Below are positions 1 to 8,046 of a stretch of 21,204 bases of DNA, one piece after another; positions within the stretch are counted from its first letter, which is position 1, and the number at the start of each line of letters is the position of its first letter. The notes beneath the pieces are model-generated. The model had not been told where the DNA came from. It saw only the letters and a program-made list of their open reading frames with translations, and did not search any database. The translations under genes were made by a program, and so were the position numbers. Origin of the DNA: Clostridiales bacterium (GTDB lineage Bacteria > Bacillota_A > Clostridia > Oscillospirales > Oscillospiraceae). Location: NCBI GenBank assembly GCA_019417795.1, contig DXUR01000012.1, positions 1-21,204 of the forward strand. The letters run 5' to 3'.

Positions 1-1877
1 TCTCCCGGCTGGGCGTCACTCCAAGCAATAGGCGTACAGTAGCTGTGCTGCGCAGTGGCCCCGCCGCCATGCCCAATGACGTATTGTCCGCCGCTCTGGT
101 TGTAGAATACCCAATCCACCATTCCCGAACAATCCAGTCCGAAGGGCCGCACAGTGCCGGTGGTGGAGCTGCCCTCGGCTGTAACTTTCATCGGCATTCC
201 CCAGCGGCTGTCCCAGCCAATAATCAATGACTTTCCTCCCCAGAAATAATGGACTTTACCCAAGAGTTGATACGCCGTCAGCACAACTTGCCTACGTTCC
301 GCACTAAGGTCGGCGGGGAGATTCTCCATAATTTTCGCCACATTCTCCGGGCTGAGTTCGATATTCTGATAACTTCCCGTCAAAGCCATGAACAGTTCCT
401 GATATTTCGGCTGCATGAGTTCTTCTAACAATCTGCGCTGTTCCGTGTTGAATTGGTACTCATCCTCCATTTGCAGATGCGTTTTTATTGTGACGGTGAT
501 ATGCAAAATGACCGTATCCGCTTCATCTTTGCCACCTGGTACTATTTCCGTCCAATAAGTAATGGTGTTCATGTCCCAGAAGATTTCACGAAGGATCTCC
601 ATTTTTTCTTCGGTCAGCGTAGCGACCTCATCCGGTGAAGCGTTGTCCGTGGTGGTCCGCACAGCATAAACAGCCAGCACATCCCGCCAGTTGGAGATCA
701 TGGCGACGCTGCCGGCGTTGTCCATATCCAGTTCGTCATGCGGGTTCTCTGCCTTGATCTGTTCGATCCGGGCGGCAAACTCTCCGTTCAATACGCTGAC
801 AGCTTCCGGCATGGTGTAGCCGGTACCGCTGTCCTCTCCGGAGAAAAAGATTCCAAAAGGCGACACGATCAGAAGTCCAATCAGGCAAATCACCAGCACC
901 ATGGCTACAACTGTGCTCCCACCAGCCGCTATTGCCGCAAGTAAGCTCTGGGCAGCGGCAATGATGGAGCGCAGCGCGCGGCCCGCCGCCTGCGCGGTTT
1001 TCTGCGTTGCGGTTTCTGCCGCTTTTGTCATCTGCTGCCGCTTGGCCATCTGCATGGCCGCTTCTCTGGCAGCGTGTGTTCCGGTCGCAGTCGCATGGAC
1101 GGTGGTTGAGTGCATGGCCTGTTCAGAGGACAGCACAGCAGATTTGCTGCCCTCACGCGCTTTTGGCACGATCCCCGCAGCGTGATTCGGTGTTTTCGAT
1201 TCGGGGAACTGGCGCTTCTTCGGTGGCTGGATGCCGCCGCGCTCTTTGATTCTGCCCCTGCTGGTTGACTCGAAACCTTCCGAACGCAGCGAATCACCAC
1301 GCAGATCATCTTGGTGCCGGAACCGACGCTCTGCCCGCCTGCGCTGTGCCTGCTGGCGGGACGCTTTGCGGCCCTGCTCTTGAATGAATGTCTGCTGACC
1401 CTGCCGCTGCGACTCCGGTGCTGCCGTCATGACCGTTTTCCGCTGTGTACTGATATAGGCATTCTTCGTCTTGACTGCCTGCTTCATAGCCGCCTGCCAT
1501 GCCTGCTCTCGCACTGGCGGTGAGGGCGCTCTTGCCCTCGCCGCGTCAGTCTCTCTGGTGCGGATGACAGGCGGTACGTCGCTGTTGGAGCTGGGGGCAG
1601 AGGCGTCACCCTTGGGTGACGCGCTCTGCTCCGCGTTTTTCTTCTTGCGCTGCTTCAGCAGTTCCTTTTCGGCGCGGTGCAGGCCGCTGGCGGCGGTGTC
1701 CTCAATGGCGTCGCCGCCATATTCATCCCGCCGCCCCTGCTGGGCGGTATCCCGGAGCTGAGTCCGCAGACGCTCCGAGCCGTCATCCAGCCCCTTGCGC
1801 AAAAGTTCCTTTGGTGCGGATACAGCTTTCTCTTTGACACGCTCACCCAGCGTGGGTTTTTCTTTAATTTTCTCCAT
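1..1877 (-). CDS. NlpC/P60 cell-wall hydrolase of the conjugation machinery (CD1108-type), C-terminus beyond window
   Basis: Open for 625 codons from the ATG at 1877 to the left edge, so the gene is cut by the window. Residues 1-315 are highly charged and Q/A/R-rich and probably disordered or cytoplasmic. One transmembrane helix lies at about 318-345. An extracellular region follows, then the start of an NlpC/P60 domain with HYFWGGK, later GLDCSGMVDWVF with candidate nucleophile Cys583, and a TAQ motif. The catalytic His normally lies further on and is not visible. Known role of the family: cutting peptidoglycan peptides so that the transfer channel can cross the Gram-positive wall. It starts 6 bp after the VirB4 stop, with a stop codon two codons upstream and no clear ribosome binding site, so it is probably translationally coupled to VirB4. 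Its position directly after VirB4 is normal for Tn1549-like elements. Confidence 0.88.
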   Translation of the reverse strand, partial: MEKIKEKPTLGERVKEKAVSAPKELLRKGLDDGSERLRTQLRDTAQQGRRDEYGGDAIEDTAASGLHRAEKELLKQRKKKNAEQSASPKGDASAPSSNSDVPPVIRTRETDAARARAPSPPVREQAWQAAMKQAVKTKNAYISTQRKTVMTAAPESQRQGQQTFIQEQGRKASRQQAQRRRAERRFRHQDDLRGDSLRSEGFESTSRGRIKERGGIQPPKKRQFPESKTPNHAAGIVPKAREGSKSAVLSSEQAMHSTTVHATATGTHAAREAAMQMAKRQQMTKAAETATQKTAQAAGRALRSIIAAAQSLLAAIAAGGSTVVAMVLVICLIGLLIVSPFGIFFSGEDSGTGYTMPEAVSVLNGEFAARIEQIKAENPHDELDMDNAGSVAMISNWRDVLAVYAVRTTTDNASPDEVATLTEEKMEILREIFWDMNTITYWTEIVPGGKDEADTVILHITVTIKTHLQMEDEYQFNTEQRRLLEELMQPKYQELFMALTGSYQNIELSPENVAKIMENLPADLSAERRQVVLTAYQLLGKVHYFWGGKSLIIGWDSRWGMPMKVTAEGSSTTGTVRPFGLDCSGMVDWVFYNQSGGQYVIGHGGGATAQHSYCTPIAWSDAQPG

Positions 1878-1883
1878 GGGCTA

Positions 1884-4217
1884 TCACGCAGCCAGGTCCG
1901 AGGGCTTTGTGGTCATCAAGCGGTAGAGCTTGTTCTTGGGGAAATGATCTACAAAAGGCACGATAGCGCTTCCGCACTTGATGAGGCCGCGGCCGGAGTC
2001 TACATTGGTGATGTAGGAGAGCTGGTTGTCTGAGATATTCAGCAGACGCGCCAATTCCTCCCGATCCGTTGCCGCCTGATTCAGCATGATGAGAAATTCG
2101 CTGTTGGCCAGCATGGTGCGGGCCGTGTGAGACTGGAGCAGGTCTTCGATATTCTGGCTGATCCCCGTTCCGCAAGCCTGATACTTTCTCATACGCTTCC
2201 AGAGGGTGAACAGGAAATTGGCACTGTACTCATGCTGGAACAGCAGATAGATCTCGTCGATATAGATCCAGGTGTTGCGCTTCAGCCCGCGATTACGGAT
2301 GATGCGGTTGAAGATGCTGTCCAGCACCACCAGCATACCTACCGGCAGAAGCTGCTTGCCAAGGTCTCGGATATCATAGCAGAGGATACGGGCATTGGTA
2401 TCCACGTTGGTGGGTTTTGCAAAGGTGTTCAAGCTACCCTCCGTAAACAATTCGATTGCCAGTGCCACGTCCGCAGCTTCCTTTTCCGGCTGGCGGAGCA
2501 GCTCCGCATGAAAGTCCTGCAGGGTCGGGGCCTGCCCCTGATATCCGCCGCGGATGTATTCCCGGTATACCTGGGCGGTACAGCGGTCAATGATGGACTT
2601 TTCCTTGGCAGACAGCTTCCCGGCGCCGATGAGCTGTTCACAAAGCGACAGCAGAAACTCAGATTTCAGCACCACGGGATTCTCGCCGTCACCGTAGCCC
2701 TGCTCCATATCCATGGCGTTGATATGGTTGGGTGATGTGGCGGAGATGTTGATGACCTGACCGCCCAGCCCTTCGATGAGGGGGCGGTACTCCGATTCCG
2801 GATCGATGACGATGATATCGTCCTGCGTGGACAGCGCCAGTGACACCATCTCCTTCTTGGCGCTGAAGGATTTGCCGGAACCGGAGACGCCCAGAATGAA
2901 TGCGTTGCCGTTGAGAAGCTGCCTGCGGTCCGCCACGATGAGATTTTTGCTGATGGCGTTCTGCCCGTAGTACACGCCGCCACGGTCCCAGATCTCCTGG
3001 GCCTTGAAGGGCATGAGAACAGCCAGCGCCTCCGTGGTCAGAGTGCGCAGGGCATCGATGCGGCGCAGGCCCAGCGGCAGCGCCGTCACCAGCCCGTCCG
3101 CCTGCTTCCAGTTCAGCGTCGTGAGCTGACAGAGGTGCTTGCGGGCAATGGACTGGAGCGTTTCCGTATCACTGTCCAGCTCTTCCTTACTGTCCGCCAG
3201 ATGCACCAGCGTCACCACGGCAAACATCATCCGCTGGTCGCGGGTAGTGAGATCGTCCAGCATCTCGCGGGTCTCCTTGCGCTGCTGTTCCAGATCGTAG
3301 GGGACAACGGCAGAAAAGTTATTGTTGGCGTTCTGCCGGCGCTGCCAGTTGGTCACATTGGTCTCCACACCCAGCAGGCGGTTCTGCATCTCCCGCACCG
3401 CCTCATCGGTAGGGACAGGGATGATGTCAATGGACAGCATGAGACTGCGGTTCAGGCTGGTAAGCTCATTGATCATGGAGTCTTTGATGTAGCTGGCATA
3501 CTCCTTCAGAAACAGTACCCGGCCATACTTACCGCCCATGATAAAATGATCCTTTTTGAATTCCATGCTGTCCGGGCAGATGGCATCCTTGAAGGAGCGC
3601 CCATTTTTCATGTTCTCCCGGAGGTCAAAGCGGAACTCGCTTTCCTCACCCACACGGTAGAAATCATGCAGGATGTGGAGGCGGTCTGCCGCATCCATCT
3701 CCTCGCAGTGGGAGTCCATGTGGTTCAGACGGGAAGAGGCGTCATGGACCGTGCGGTCAAAAAATGCGCGGGCCTCCTCTACATTTTTCTTGTGGACGGA
3801 CAGGGTGATGTAGCGCTCCTGCACCACACTGTTGGATGAGTCCGTCACCTTATCCAGCAGCATGGCGTTGTATTCCTTGCGTCCGCCGTCCAGATCATCT
3901 CCCTTGGGCGGGATGAGTATCTCCTGCTCAAAATTGCGCCGGTCCAGGCGCTTATTGTTGATGGTGATCTTCGTGGTGGAGCCGGTGTCCAGTGCGTTCA
4001 GCAGCTCGGAATAGCTGAGAAACATCGCCGTCTTATCCTCTTTCGAGGCGATGGCGTAGTTGATGTCGCTAAAACGCAGTGTTTTAGAATACTTGCTGCC
4101 AAATTGAAAGACCCCATCCGGCCAGATGCGGCGGATGGGGATGATGTCCTGTACAGATCTCGGAACCGTAAATCTTTCTTTGTCCTGCTTCAGTGTATTT
4201 TGCAGAGTTTTAATCAA
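1884..4217 (-). CDS. virB4: VirB4-like conjugation ATPase
   Basis: A 777-aa protein of typical VirB4/TraE length. This is the membrane-associated ATPase that powers type IV secretion channel assembly and substrate transfer. Walker A is GVSGSGKS at residues 443-450. Walker B is IYIDE at 651-655. A C-terminal GTGISQNIEDLL segment at 683-694 fits the conserved motif after Walker B. The N-terminal 400 residues match the usual VirB4 N-domain layout. The start is a TTG at 4217, 9 bp after AAAGGAGG, and lies inside the end of the PrgI gene (8-bp overlap). The NlpC/P60 gene follows directly. PrgI-VirB4-NlpC/P60 is the standard order in Tn1549/CTn elements. Confidence 0.96.
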   Translation of the reverse strand: MIKTLQNTLKQDKERFTVPRSVQDIIPIRRIWPDGVFQFGSKYSKTLRFSDINYAIASKEDKTAMFLSYSELLNALDTGSTTKITINNKRLDRRNFEQEILIPPKGDDLDGGRKEYNAMLLDKVTDSSNSVVQERYITLSVHKKNVEEARAFFDRTVHDASSRLNHMDSHCEEMDAADRLHILHDFYRVGEESEFRFDLRENMKNGRSFKDAICPDSMEFKKDHFIMGGKYGRVLFLKEYASYIKDSMINELTSLNRSLMLSIDIIPVPTDEAVREMQNRLLGVETNVTNWQRRQNANNNFSAVVPYDLEQQRKETREMLDDLTTRDQRMMFAVVTLVHLADSKEELDSDTETLQSIARKHLCQLTTLNWKQADGLVTALPLGLRRIDALRTLTTEALAVLMPFKAQEIWDRGGVYYGQNAISKNLIVADRRQLLNGNAFILGVSGSGKSFSAKKEMVSLALSTQDDIIVIDPESEYRPLIEGLGGQVINISATSPNHINAMDMEQGYGDGENPVVLKSEFLLSLCEQLIGAGKLSAKEKSIIDRCTAQVYREYIRGGYQGQAPTLQDFHAELLRQPEKEAADVALAIELFTEGSLNTFAKPTNVDTNARILCYDIRDLGKQLLPVGMLVVLDSIFNRIIRNRGLKRNTWIYIDEIYLLFQHEYSANFLFTLWKRMRKYQACGTGISQNIEDLLQSHTARTMLANSEFLIMLNQAATDREELARLLNISDNQLSYITNVDSGRGLIKCGSAIVPFVDHFPKNKLYRLMTTKPSDLAA

Positions 4218-4563
4218 GTTTGAGAGCCTCCTTTATCGTTGAATTTTCCAGAGCTTTGGCGTATATGTTGTCCGATTTGAACACGAGCCTGCGGGGAAAC
4301 AGGAATTCCGAGCGGATATACGCGAGCAGAAAGCGTTCCAGCGTCATGCCGTTATACTGAAAAAAGCCGCCCAGGGCAAAGGGAAAGGCTGCAAGCACGC
4401 AGACCCAGCCGATCTCCCCATTCCCCAGCACAGGGCGCAGGCCGAAATATACGCCCACTGCCACGGCGACCGCCAGCAGTGCGAACAGCAGCTGCCGCAG
4501 AGACAGACCGAAAAACAGACTCTCCTGGTAATTTCGTACTTCTTTGTTGATGCGGACCTCCAA
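4210..4563 (-). CDS. PrgI-family conjugation membrane protein
   Basis: A 117-aa protein with a short polar N-terminus (VRINKEV), two hydrophobic helices at about residues 20-40 and 45-65, then a basic C-terminal tail. This is the shape of the PrgI family (pCF10 and ICEs), the small VirB3-like inner-membrane partner of VirB4. The frame stays open far upstream, but that part is only antisense to the plus-strand gene at 4666-5004. The chosen TTG at 4563 sits 7 bp after a perfect GGAGG at about 4571-4575. It overlaps the VirB4 start by 8 bp. Identity is well supported by size, topology and position; the start is inferred. Confidence 0.88.
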   Translation of the reverse strand: MEVRINKEVRNYQESLFFGLSLRQLLFALLAVAVAVGVYFGLRPVLGNGEIGWVCVLAAFPFALGGFFQYNGMTLERFLLAYIRSEFLFPRRLVFKSDNIYAKALENSTIKEALKLD

Positions 4564-4605
4564 TGAATCACCTCCGATCTTTTCTGAGTTTTGCTGAACA
4601 GACTC

Positions 4606-4634
4606 TTGCTTTGTCTGCGCAGTCATGGTACTAT
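4606..4634 (+). promoter_or_regulatory. Sigma70-type promoter for the plus-strand membrane protein gene
   Basis: TTGCTT at 4606-4611, a 17-bp spacer, then TACTAT at 4629-4634. It lies about 30 bp before the start codon at 4666 and overlaps sequence just upstream of PrgI. Seen directly; activity is inferred. Confidence 0.6.
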
Positions 4635-4665
4635 GCCACAAACCCGATGAAGGAGGTCGTGACAC

Positions 4666-5004
4666 ATGATCGCTTTTTTGATGATCGCCGGACTTGGCGT
4701 CCTGGCGCTTCTCTCCCGGCTGGCCGCGCTGACGCGGATGACCATCCCGCTTTTGTACACCGTGTCCATGCTGACGGTGTTCCACGGCTGGTATCGCGCC
4801 CATACCGTGCTGGCAGACTGCATCCTGTTCGCTCTTGTAGGGCTGGTGGCATTGTCCTGGCTGCTTTCGCTGATCCGCTTTGTCTGCGATCTTGTTATGC
4901 AGGCACGGGATGACGCTGCCGCTATGGAGTATTTCTCCTACCGTGTTCGCAAAGCACGGGAGAACGGCGAAGACACCGTCAGCACAGAGGGTCTGTGGCA
5001 CTGA
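4666..5004 (+). CDS. Small multi-pass membrane protein of unknown function, antiparallel to the transfer operon
   Basis: A 112-aa protein with about three hydrophobic helices (roughly residues 1-20, 26-45 and 47-76) and a polar tail rich in charged residues. I do not recognise a family. It is accepted as real because it has AAGGAGG 9 bp before the ATG, a promoter with 17-bp spacing just upstream, and a hydrophobic composition that makes the opposite frame H/Q/R-rich nonsense. It lies between the PrgI and TrbL genes but points the other way, and its stop is one base away from the TrbL stop (5006), so the two genes converge. Possible roles, all inferred: accessory channel component, entry exclusion, or an immunity-like protein expressed independently of the transfer operon. 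Confidence 0.7.
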   Translation: MIAFLMIAGLGVLALLSRLAALTRMTIPLLYTVSMLTVFHGWYRAHTVLADCILFALVGLVALSWLLSLIRFVCDLVMQARDDAAAMEYFSYRVRKARENGEDTVSTEGLWH

Positions 5005-5005
5005 A

Positions 5006-5851
5006 TCAGCCAAGGCCCATCAGCTCCCGGATGATGCGGTCGCTCATCTTGATCGCGCCTACCAGCACCAGCATATTGAAGATCAGCTCGCCCACATAGT
5101 TCCACACGATGGTGGCTGCCGCCAGCGTATCGTCCGCGATGGCGGGCGGGGACGAGGCAAAGGCAGAGAAGATCACACAGGCCAATACGATGACACAGCC
5201 CTCCATGCAGATGGCGGCATAGCTTTTCAGAAAAGCAACGCCGATACTGCTGGAGGGCTGTCCCGCAAAGCTGGCCAGCGGGATGGGTGCGATGGCTGTG
5301 GCGATGTAGAGCTTAAAAAACCGGCTATATACCGTCAGTATCATGACAAGGGAGAGCACCCAGATAAAGAGCGAGCCCAGCAGCGTCACCGCCCAAAGGG
5401 GGATGGAGTCGATAAAACCCACATCCTCGATGACACTCACCAGTTCGTCCGGCAATGTGGTGGCAGACATGGCTGTCAGTCCGGAGGAATCCATGATGGT
5501 CGTCACCATGCCCTGGGCAACGCGAAACGCGCCAGTCATCAGCTCCATGCCCCACGATACCGCCGCCTGCGCCAGCACAAAGCGGATGAAGCATTTGAAG
5601 GCCACTTCCGGCTTCTTCATCTCGGTAAAGCTGCCGCAGGTCTTGACCACGCCCATTACGAAAAACAGCACCAACAGCGCATATCCCACCGCTTTCAATC
5701 CGCCGTTGATGCCGACGATGATATTCCAGATACCGCCGCCCTTGAAATTCTCCGGCGATGTGGTGATGAGCTGCCAGATCTCCTCCAGTCTGCCGTTCCA
5801 CATCTCCAGCGCAGAGTTCAGGTTGTCAATGATCCAGTTTCCACTTCCCAT
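5006..5851 (-). CDS. TrbL/VirB6-like polytopic conjugation protein
   Basis: A 281-aa protein with about six hydrophobic segments (roughly residues 50-72, 90-115, 150-180, 182-200, 210-235 and 250-272) and a soluble amphipathic N-terminus of about 45 residues. Size, topology and position between the Maff2-type gene and PrgI match the VirB6/TrbL channel protein of Tn1549-like elements. VirB6 proteins form part of the inner-membrane substrate path. The ATG at 5851 is preceded by a strong AGGAGGTGAT. A hairpin lies between this ribosome binding site and the upstream gene. The gene converges with the plus-strand membrane protein gene ending at 5004. Confidence 0.88.
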   Translation of the reverse strand: MGSGNWIIDNLNSALEMWNGRLEEIWQLITTSPENFKGGGIWNIIVGINGGLKAVGYALLVLFFVMGVVKTCGSFTEMKKPEVAFKCFIRFVLAQAAVSWGMELMTGAFRVAQGMVTTIMDSSGLTAMSATTLPDELVSVIEDVGFIDSIPLWAVTLLGSLFIWVLSLVMILTVYSRFFKLYIATAIAPIPLASFAGQPSSSIGVAFLKSYAAICMEGCVIVLACVIFSAFASSPPAIADDTLAAATIVWNYVGELIFNMLVLVGAIKMSDRIIRELMGLG

Positions 5852-5875
5852 TCAAAATCACCTCCTGCGGGAAGA

Positions 5876-5911
5876 AATAAGGGGCGCAGTCTAAACGCTG
5901 CTCCCCTTATT
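5876..5911 (-). promoter_or_regulatory. Intercistronic hairpin between the Maff2-type gene and trbL
   Basis: Read on the minus strand: a 9-bp stem (AATAAGGGG with CCCCTTATT), one mismatch, 4 more pairs (GCAG with CTGC) and an 8-nt loop. A moderately T-rich run and then the TrbL ribosome binding site follow. It may be a weak terminator, a processing site, or a 3' stabiliser for the abundant small membrane protein mRNA. The structure is seen; the function is inferred. Confidence 0.55.
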
Positions 5912-5917
5912 CGATTT

Positions 5918-6244
5918 TCAACCGGTGATAAGGGTAAGGATTTCCTTGGTAAAGGTGATCACAATGCCGCCTGCTACGGTGAGCATACCGTTGGCTCGCT
6001 GGGATGGATCATGGCTCTTGAGAGACAGACCCACCTGCAGGATGCCGAAGCCCAGCAGAATAAGGCCAATGGCGCGGATCAGCGAGAAAATGAAATCAGA
6101 CAGGTTGTTGACCACCGTCAGCGGGTCATCTGCCGCCAGCGCAGGCACTGCGGTGACTGCCAGAAGCAGGGTAACGCAGGCAAAAACGGAATAGACGCGC
6201 TTTGCCTTTCTCTCGAAATTTTTGTTGTTCAAATCATGTTTCAT
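5918..6244 (-). CDS. Maff2-family small membrane protein (VirB2/pilin-like)
   Basis: A 108-aa protein with a basic N-terminus, a signal-peptide-like hydrophobic stretch at about 20-37 ending in PALA-ADD (likely cleavage after residue 37), then two hydrophobic helices at about 50-68 and 85-105. This resembles VirB2/TrbC-type prepilins and matches the Maff2 family found between the coupling protein and TrbL genes in Tn1549-like elements. The ATG overlaps the coupling protein stop (ATGA), with AAGGAG about 11 bp upstream. It probably forms a membrane or channel component; a true pilus role is not established. A hairpin follows the stop. Confidence 0.83.
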   Translation of the reverse strand: MKHDLNNKNFERKAKRVYSVFACVTLLLAVTAVPALAADDPLTVVNNLSDFIFSLIRAIGLILLGFGILQVGLSLKSHDPSQRANGMLTVAGGIVITFTKEILTLITG

Positions 6245-7974
6245 GCTGCAGCATTCTCCTTTTCATTGTCAAAATCAGTTTGGAACAGCGGCTTTCCCGG
6301 AATAGGAGGCTCCACCGTTCCGTGGTGGATGTAGGGCGGTCCGCCGCCGTCCACCGTATAGCGGATGGCGGGATGCTCCATGAGCTCATACTTTTCGTCC
6401 ATCACCGGCCGTGTGCCGCGGATGAACAGGATGCAATACCGGTTATCCAGCATCCGCACCTCGTCCGGCGTCAGCAGTTCCCGTCCGCTCATCTGGAAGT
6501 TGGTGGAGTAAGACCCGGACCGCCCTTTGGTTTGTCCGTGGGTCTTGGTGTCAATGGTAGACTTGCCCAACGCCTCTGAGATGTACTTGTGGGTGCTTGC
6601 CTCGTTGCCGCCCAGATAGAGAAGCGTGTCCGAGTTGCCGGGGATGGTTTCCCACGAGTCCTTATACAGTTCCTTGATCTGCGCCATGTTCTGGATGATG
6701 GTGCTGCAGGAGATGTTGCGGGAACGCATGGTCGCAAGCTCCCGCGGCAGCCCCGGCAGATTGACCGATGGCGCTTCGTCCAAGATAAAGTGGACATGAC
6801 ACGGCAATGCCCCATGGTGGATCTGGTCGGCGCAGTAGTACAGTGTTTGGAATATCTGGGAGTACAGCAGGCTGACGAGGAAGTTGAAGGTCGTGTCATT
6901 ATCCGGGATGACGGCGTACAGAGCGCACTTTCGCTCTCCCAGCGTGTAGAGATCCATGTCATCATGGTCGGTGACAGCTTTGATCTGCGGCAGATTGAAG
7001 GGCGCCAGCCGCACAGCGGCACTCACCAAAATGCTTTTCGCTGTCTTGCCCGCCGCCTGCTTGAAAACCTTATATTGCCGCAGGGCAATGCTTTCCGGGT
7101 TTTCATACTCCATTGCCCGGAACAGCAGATCCAGCGGGGAGACATACTCGTCATCGTCCTCCTTCACTTCGGCATATTCCAGCACGCGCATCACCATTGA
7201 AAAATTCTGCTCGTATTCCGGCGCTTCCTGGAACAGCATGAGGATGATGGCCTGCAGCAGCGCTGTCTCGGACTTCGACCAGAATGGATCGGACTCGTGA
7301 CTGCCTTTGGGCGTCGTTGCCTGAATCAGCGTGTTCACCAGCTTAAGCGCGTCTTTTTCATCCCGCAGGTAGCGGAAGGGGTTATAGCCGTCTGACTGCG
7401 ACAGATCCACCAGATTCAGCACTCGGATGTCGTATCCCTGCCGTTTCAGATACCCTCCGGTGGCGGTCAGCACCTCCATCTTCGGGTCCGTGATCACATA
7501 GTTGCTGTTGGCTTCCAGAATGTTGGGCTTGACATAGCCGCGCGTCTTGGCGGCGCCGCTGCCGCCAATGACCAGCACATTCAGTGAGCGCCGGTGCTTG
7601 TGGGTATCCAGCCCCAGCCGCACATGGCGGGTGAGGATCTTGTTTTCCTTTTGACGGAACTGTGCGTTGAGCTGCCGGGGAGAGCCCCATGCGGCGGAGC
7701 CGTGTTCCTCTCCGTCCCGTGTTCTGCCCTGTCCGGAAGCATAGAGACACAGCCCCATGAGATACGCGCCGGTGCAGACGAGAATGGACAACAGACTCTT
7801 GTCTGTCCATTGGATCTGGAAGGGCTGTTCCAGCGCGGCAGTTAAGTTTGATAGCAGCTCCGGCAGACCGCCGCCAAGGGACTGGGCGATCAGCAGCGCC
7901 GCCCATATCACAGGGATATAGAGGAACAACGCAAGTACCAGATCCGTTGTTTGGGATGTCTTTTTCAGCCGCAT
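6241..7974 (-). CDS. virD4: VirD4/TraG-type coupling protein (CD1115-like)
   Basis: About 577 aa. Two N-terminal transmembrane helices, then an ATPase domain with Walker A GGSGAAKT (residues 137-144 from this start) and Walker B VHFILDEAP (about 393-401). Type IV coupling proteins recruit the relaxase-DNA complex to the channel. The frame is open to 8016, but an ATG there would place the N-terminus inside a terminator hairpin, so that start is rejected. ATG 7974 starts MRLKK but sits only 2 bp after AGGAGG. ATG 7986 lacks a ribosome binding site. A CTG at 7968 has ideal spacing, so the exact start is uncertain. The gene overlaps the Maff2-type gene by 4 bp. Confidence 0.93.
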   Translation of the reverse strand: MRLKKTSQTTDLVLALFLYIPVIWAALLIAQSLGGGLPELLSNLTAALEQPFQIQWTDKSLLSILVCTGAYLMGLCLYASGQGRTRDGEEHGSAAWGSPRQLNAQFRQKENKILTRHVRLGLDTHKHRRSLNVLVIGGSGAAKTRGYVKPNILEANSNYVITDPKMEVLTATGGYLKRQGYDIRVLNLVDLSQSDGYNPFRYLRDEKDALKLVNTLIQATTPKGSHESDPFWSKSETALLQAIILMLFQEAPEYEQNFSMVMRVLEYAEVKEDDDEYVSPLDLLFRAMEYENPESIALRQYKVFKQAAGKTAKSILVSAAVRLAPFNLPQIKAVTDHDDMDLYTLGERKCALYAVIPDNDTTFNFLVSLLYSQIFQTLYYCADQIHHGALPCHVHFILDEAPSVNLPGLPRELATMRSRNISCSTIIQNMAQIKELYKDSWETIPGNSDTLLYLGGNEASTHKYISEALGKSTIDTKTHGQTKGRSGSYSTNFQMSGRELLTPDEVRMLDNRYCILFIRGTRPVMDEKYELMEHPAIRYTVDGGGPPYIHHGTVEPPIPGKPLFQTDFDNEKENAAA

Positions 7975-7984
7975 CACCTCCTGC

Positions 7985-8026
7985 ATAAAAAATACGAGGC
8001 CGGCAGAGCATTCCACTCTGCCGGCC
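7985..8026 (-). terminator. Intrinsic terminator or attenuator directly before the coupling protein gene
   Basis: Perfect 11-bp stem, GGCCGGCAGAG at 7998-8008 with CTCTGCCGGCC at 8016-8026, 7-nt loop. On the minus strand it is followed by TATTTTTTAT. The coupling protein ribosome binding site follows at once, with no room for a separate promoter, so this is probably partial termination or attenuation. Confidence 0.8.
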
Positions 8027-8046
8027 TTACTGACGAAACGGCTTTC

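Noticed and set aside
4564..5013. N-terminal extension of the PrgI frame to 5013
   Set aside because: It is antisense to the plus-strand membrane protein gene and is H/Q/K-rich; the PrgI domain and ribosome binding site indicate a start at 4563.
4880..6334. 484-codon open frame on the plus strand across trbL and the Maff2-type gene
   Set aside because: It is H/Q/R/D-rich with no domain, no ribosome binding site, and is fully antisense to two well-supported membrane protein genes; hydrophobic codons opposite give such frames.
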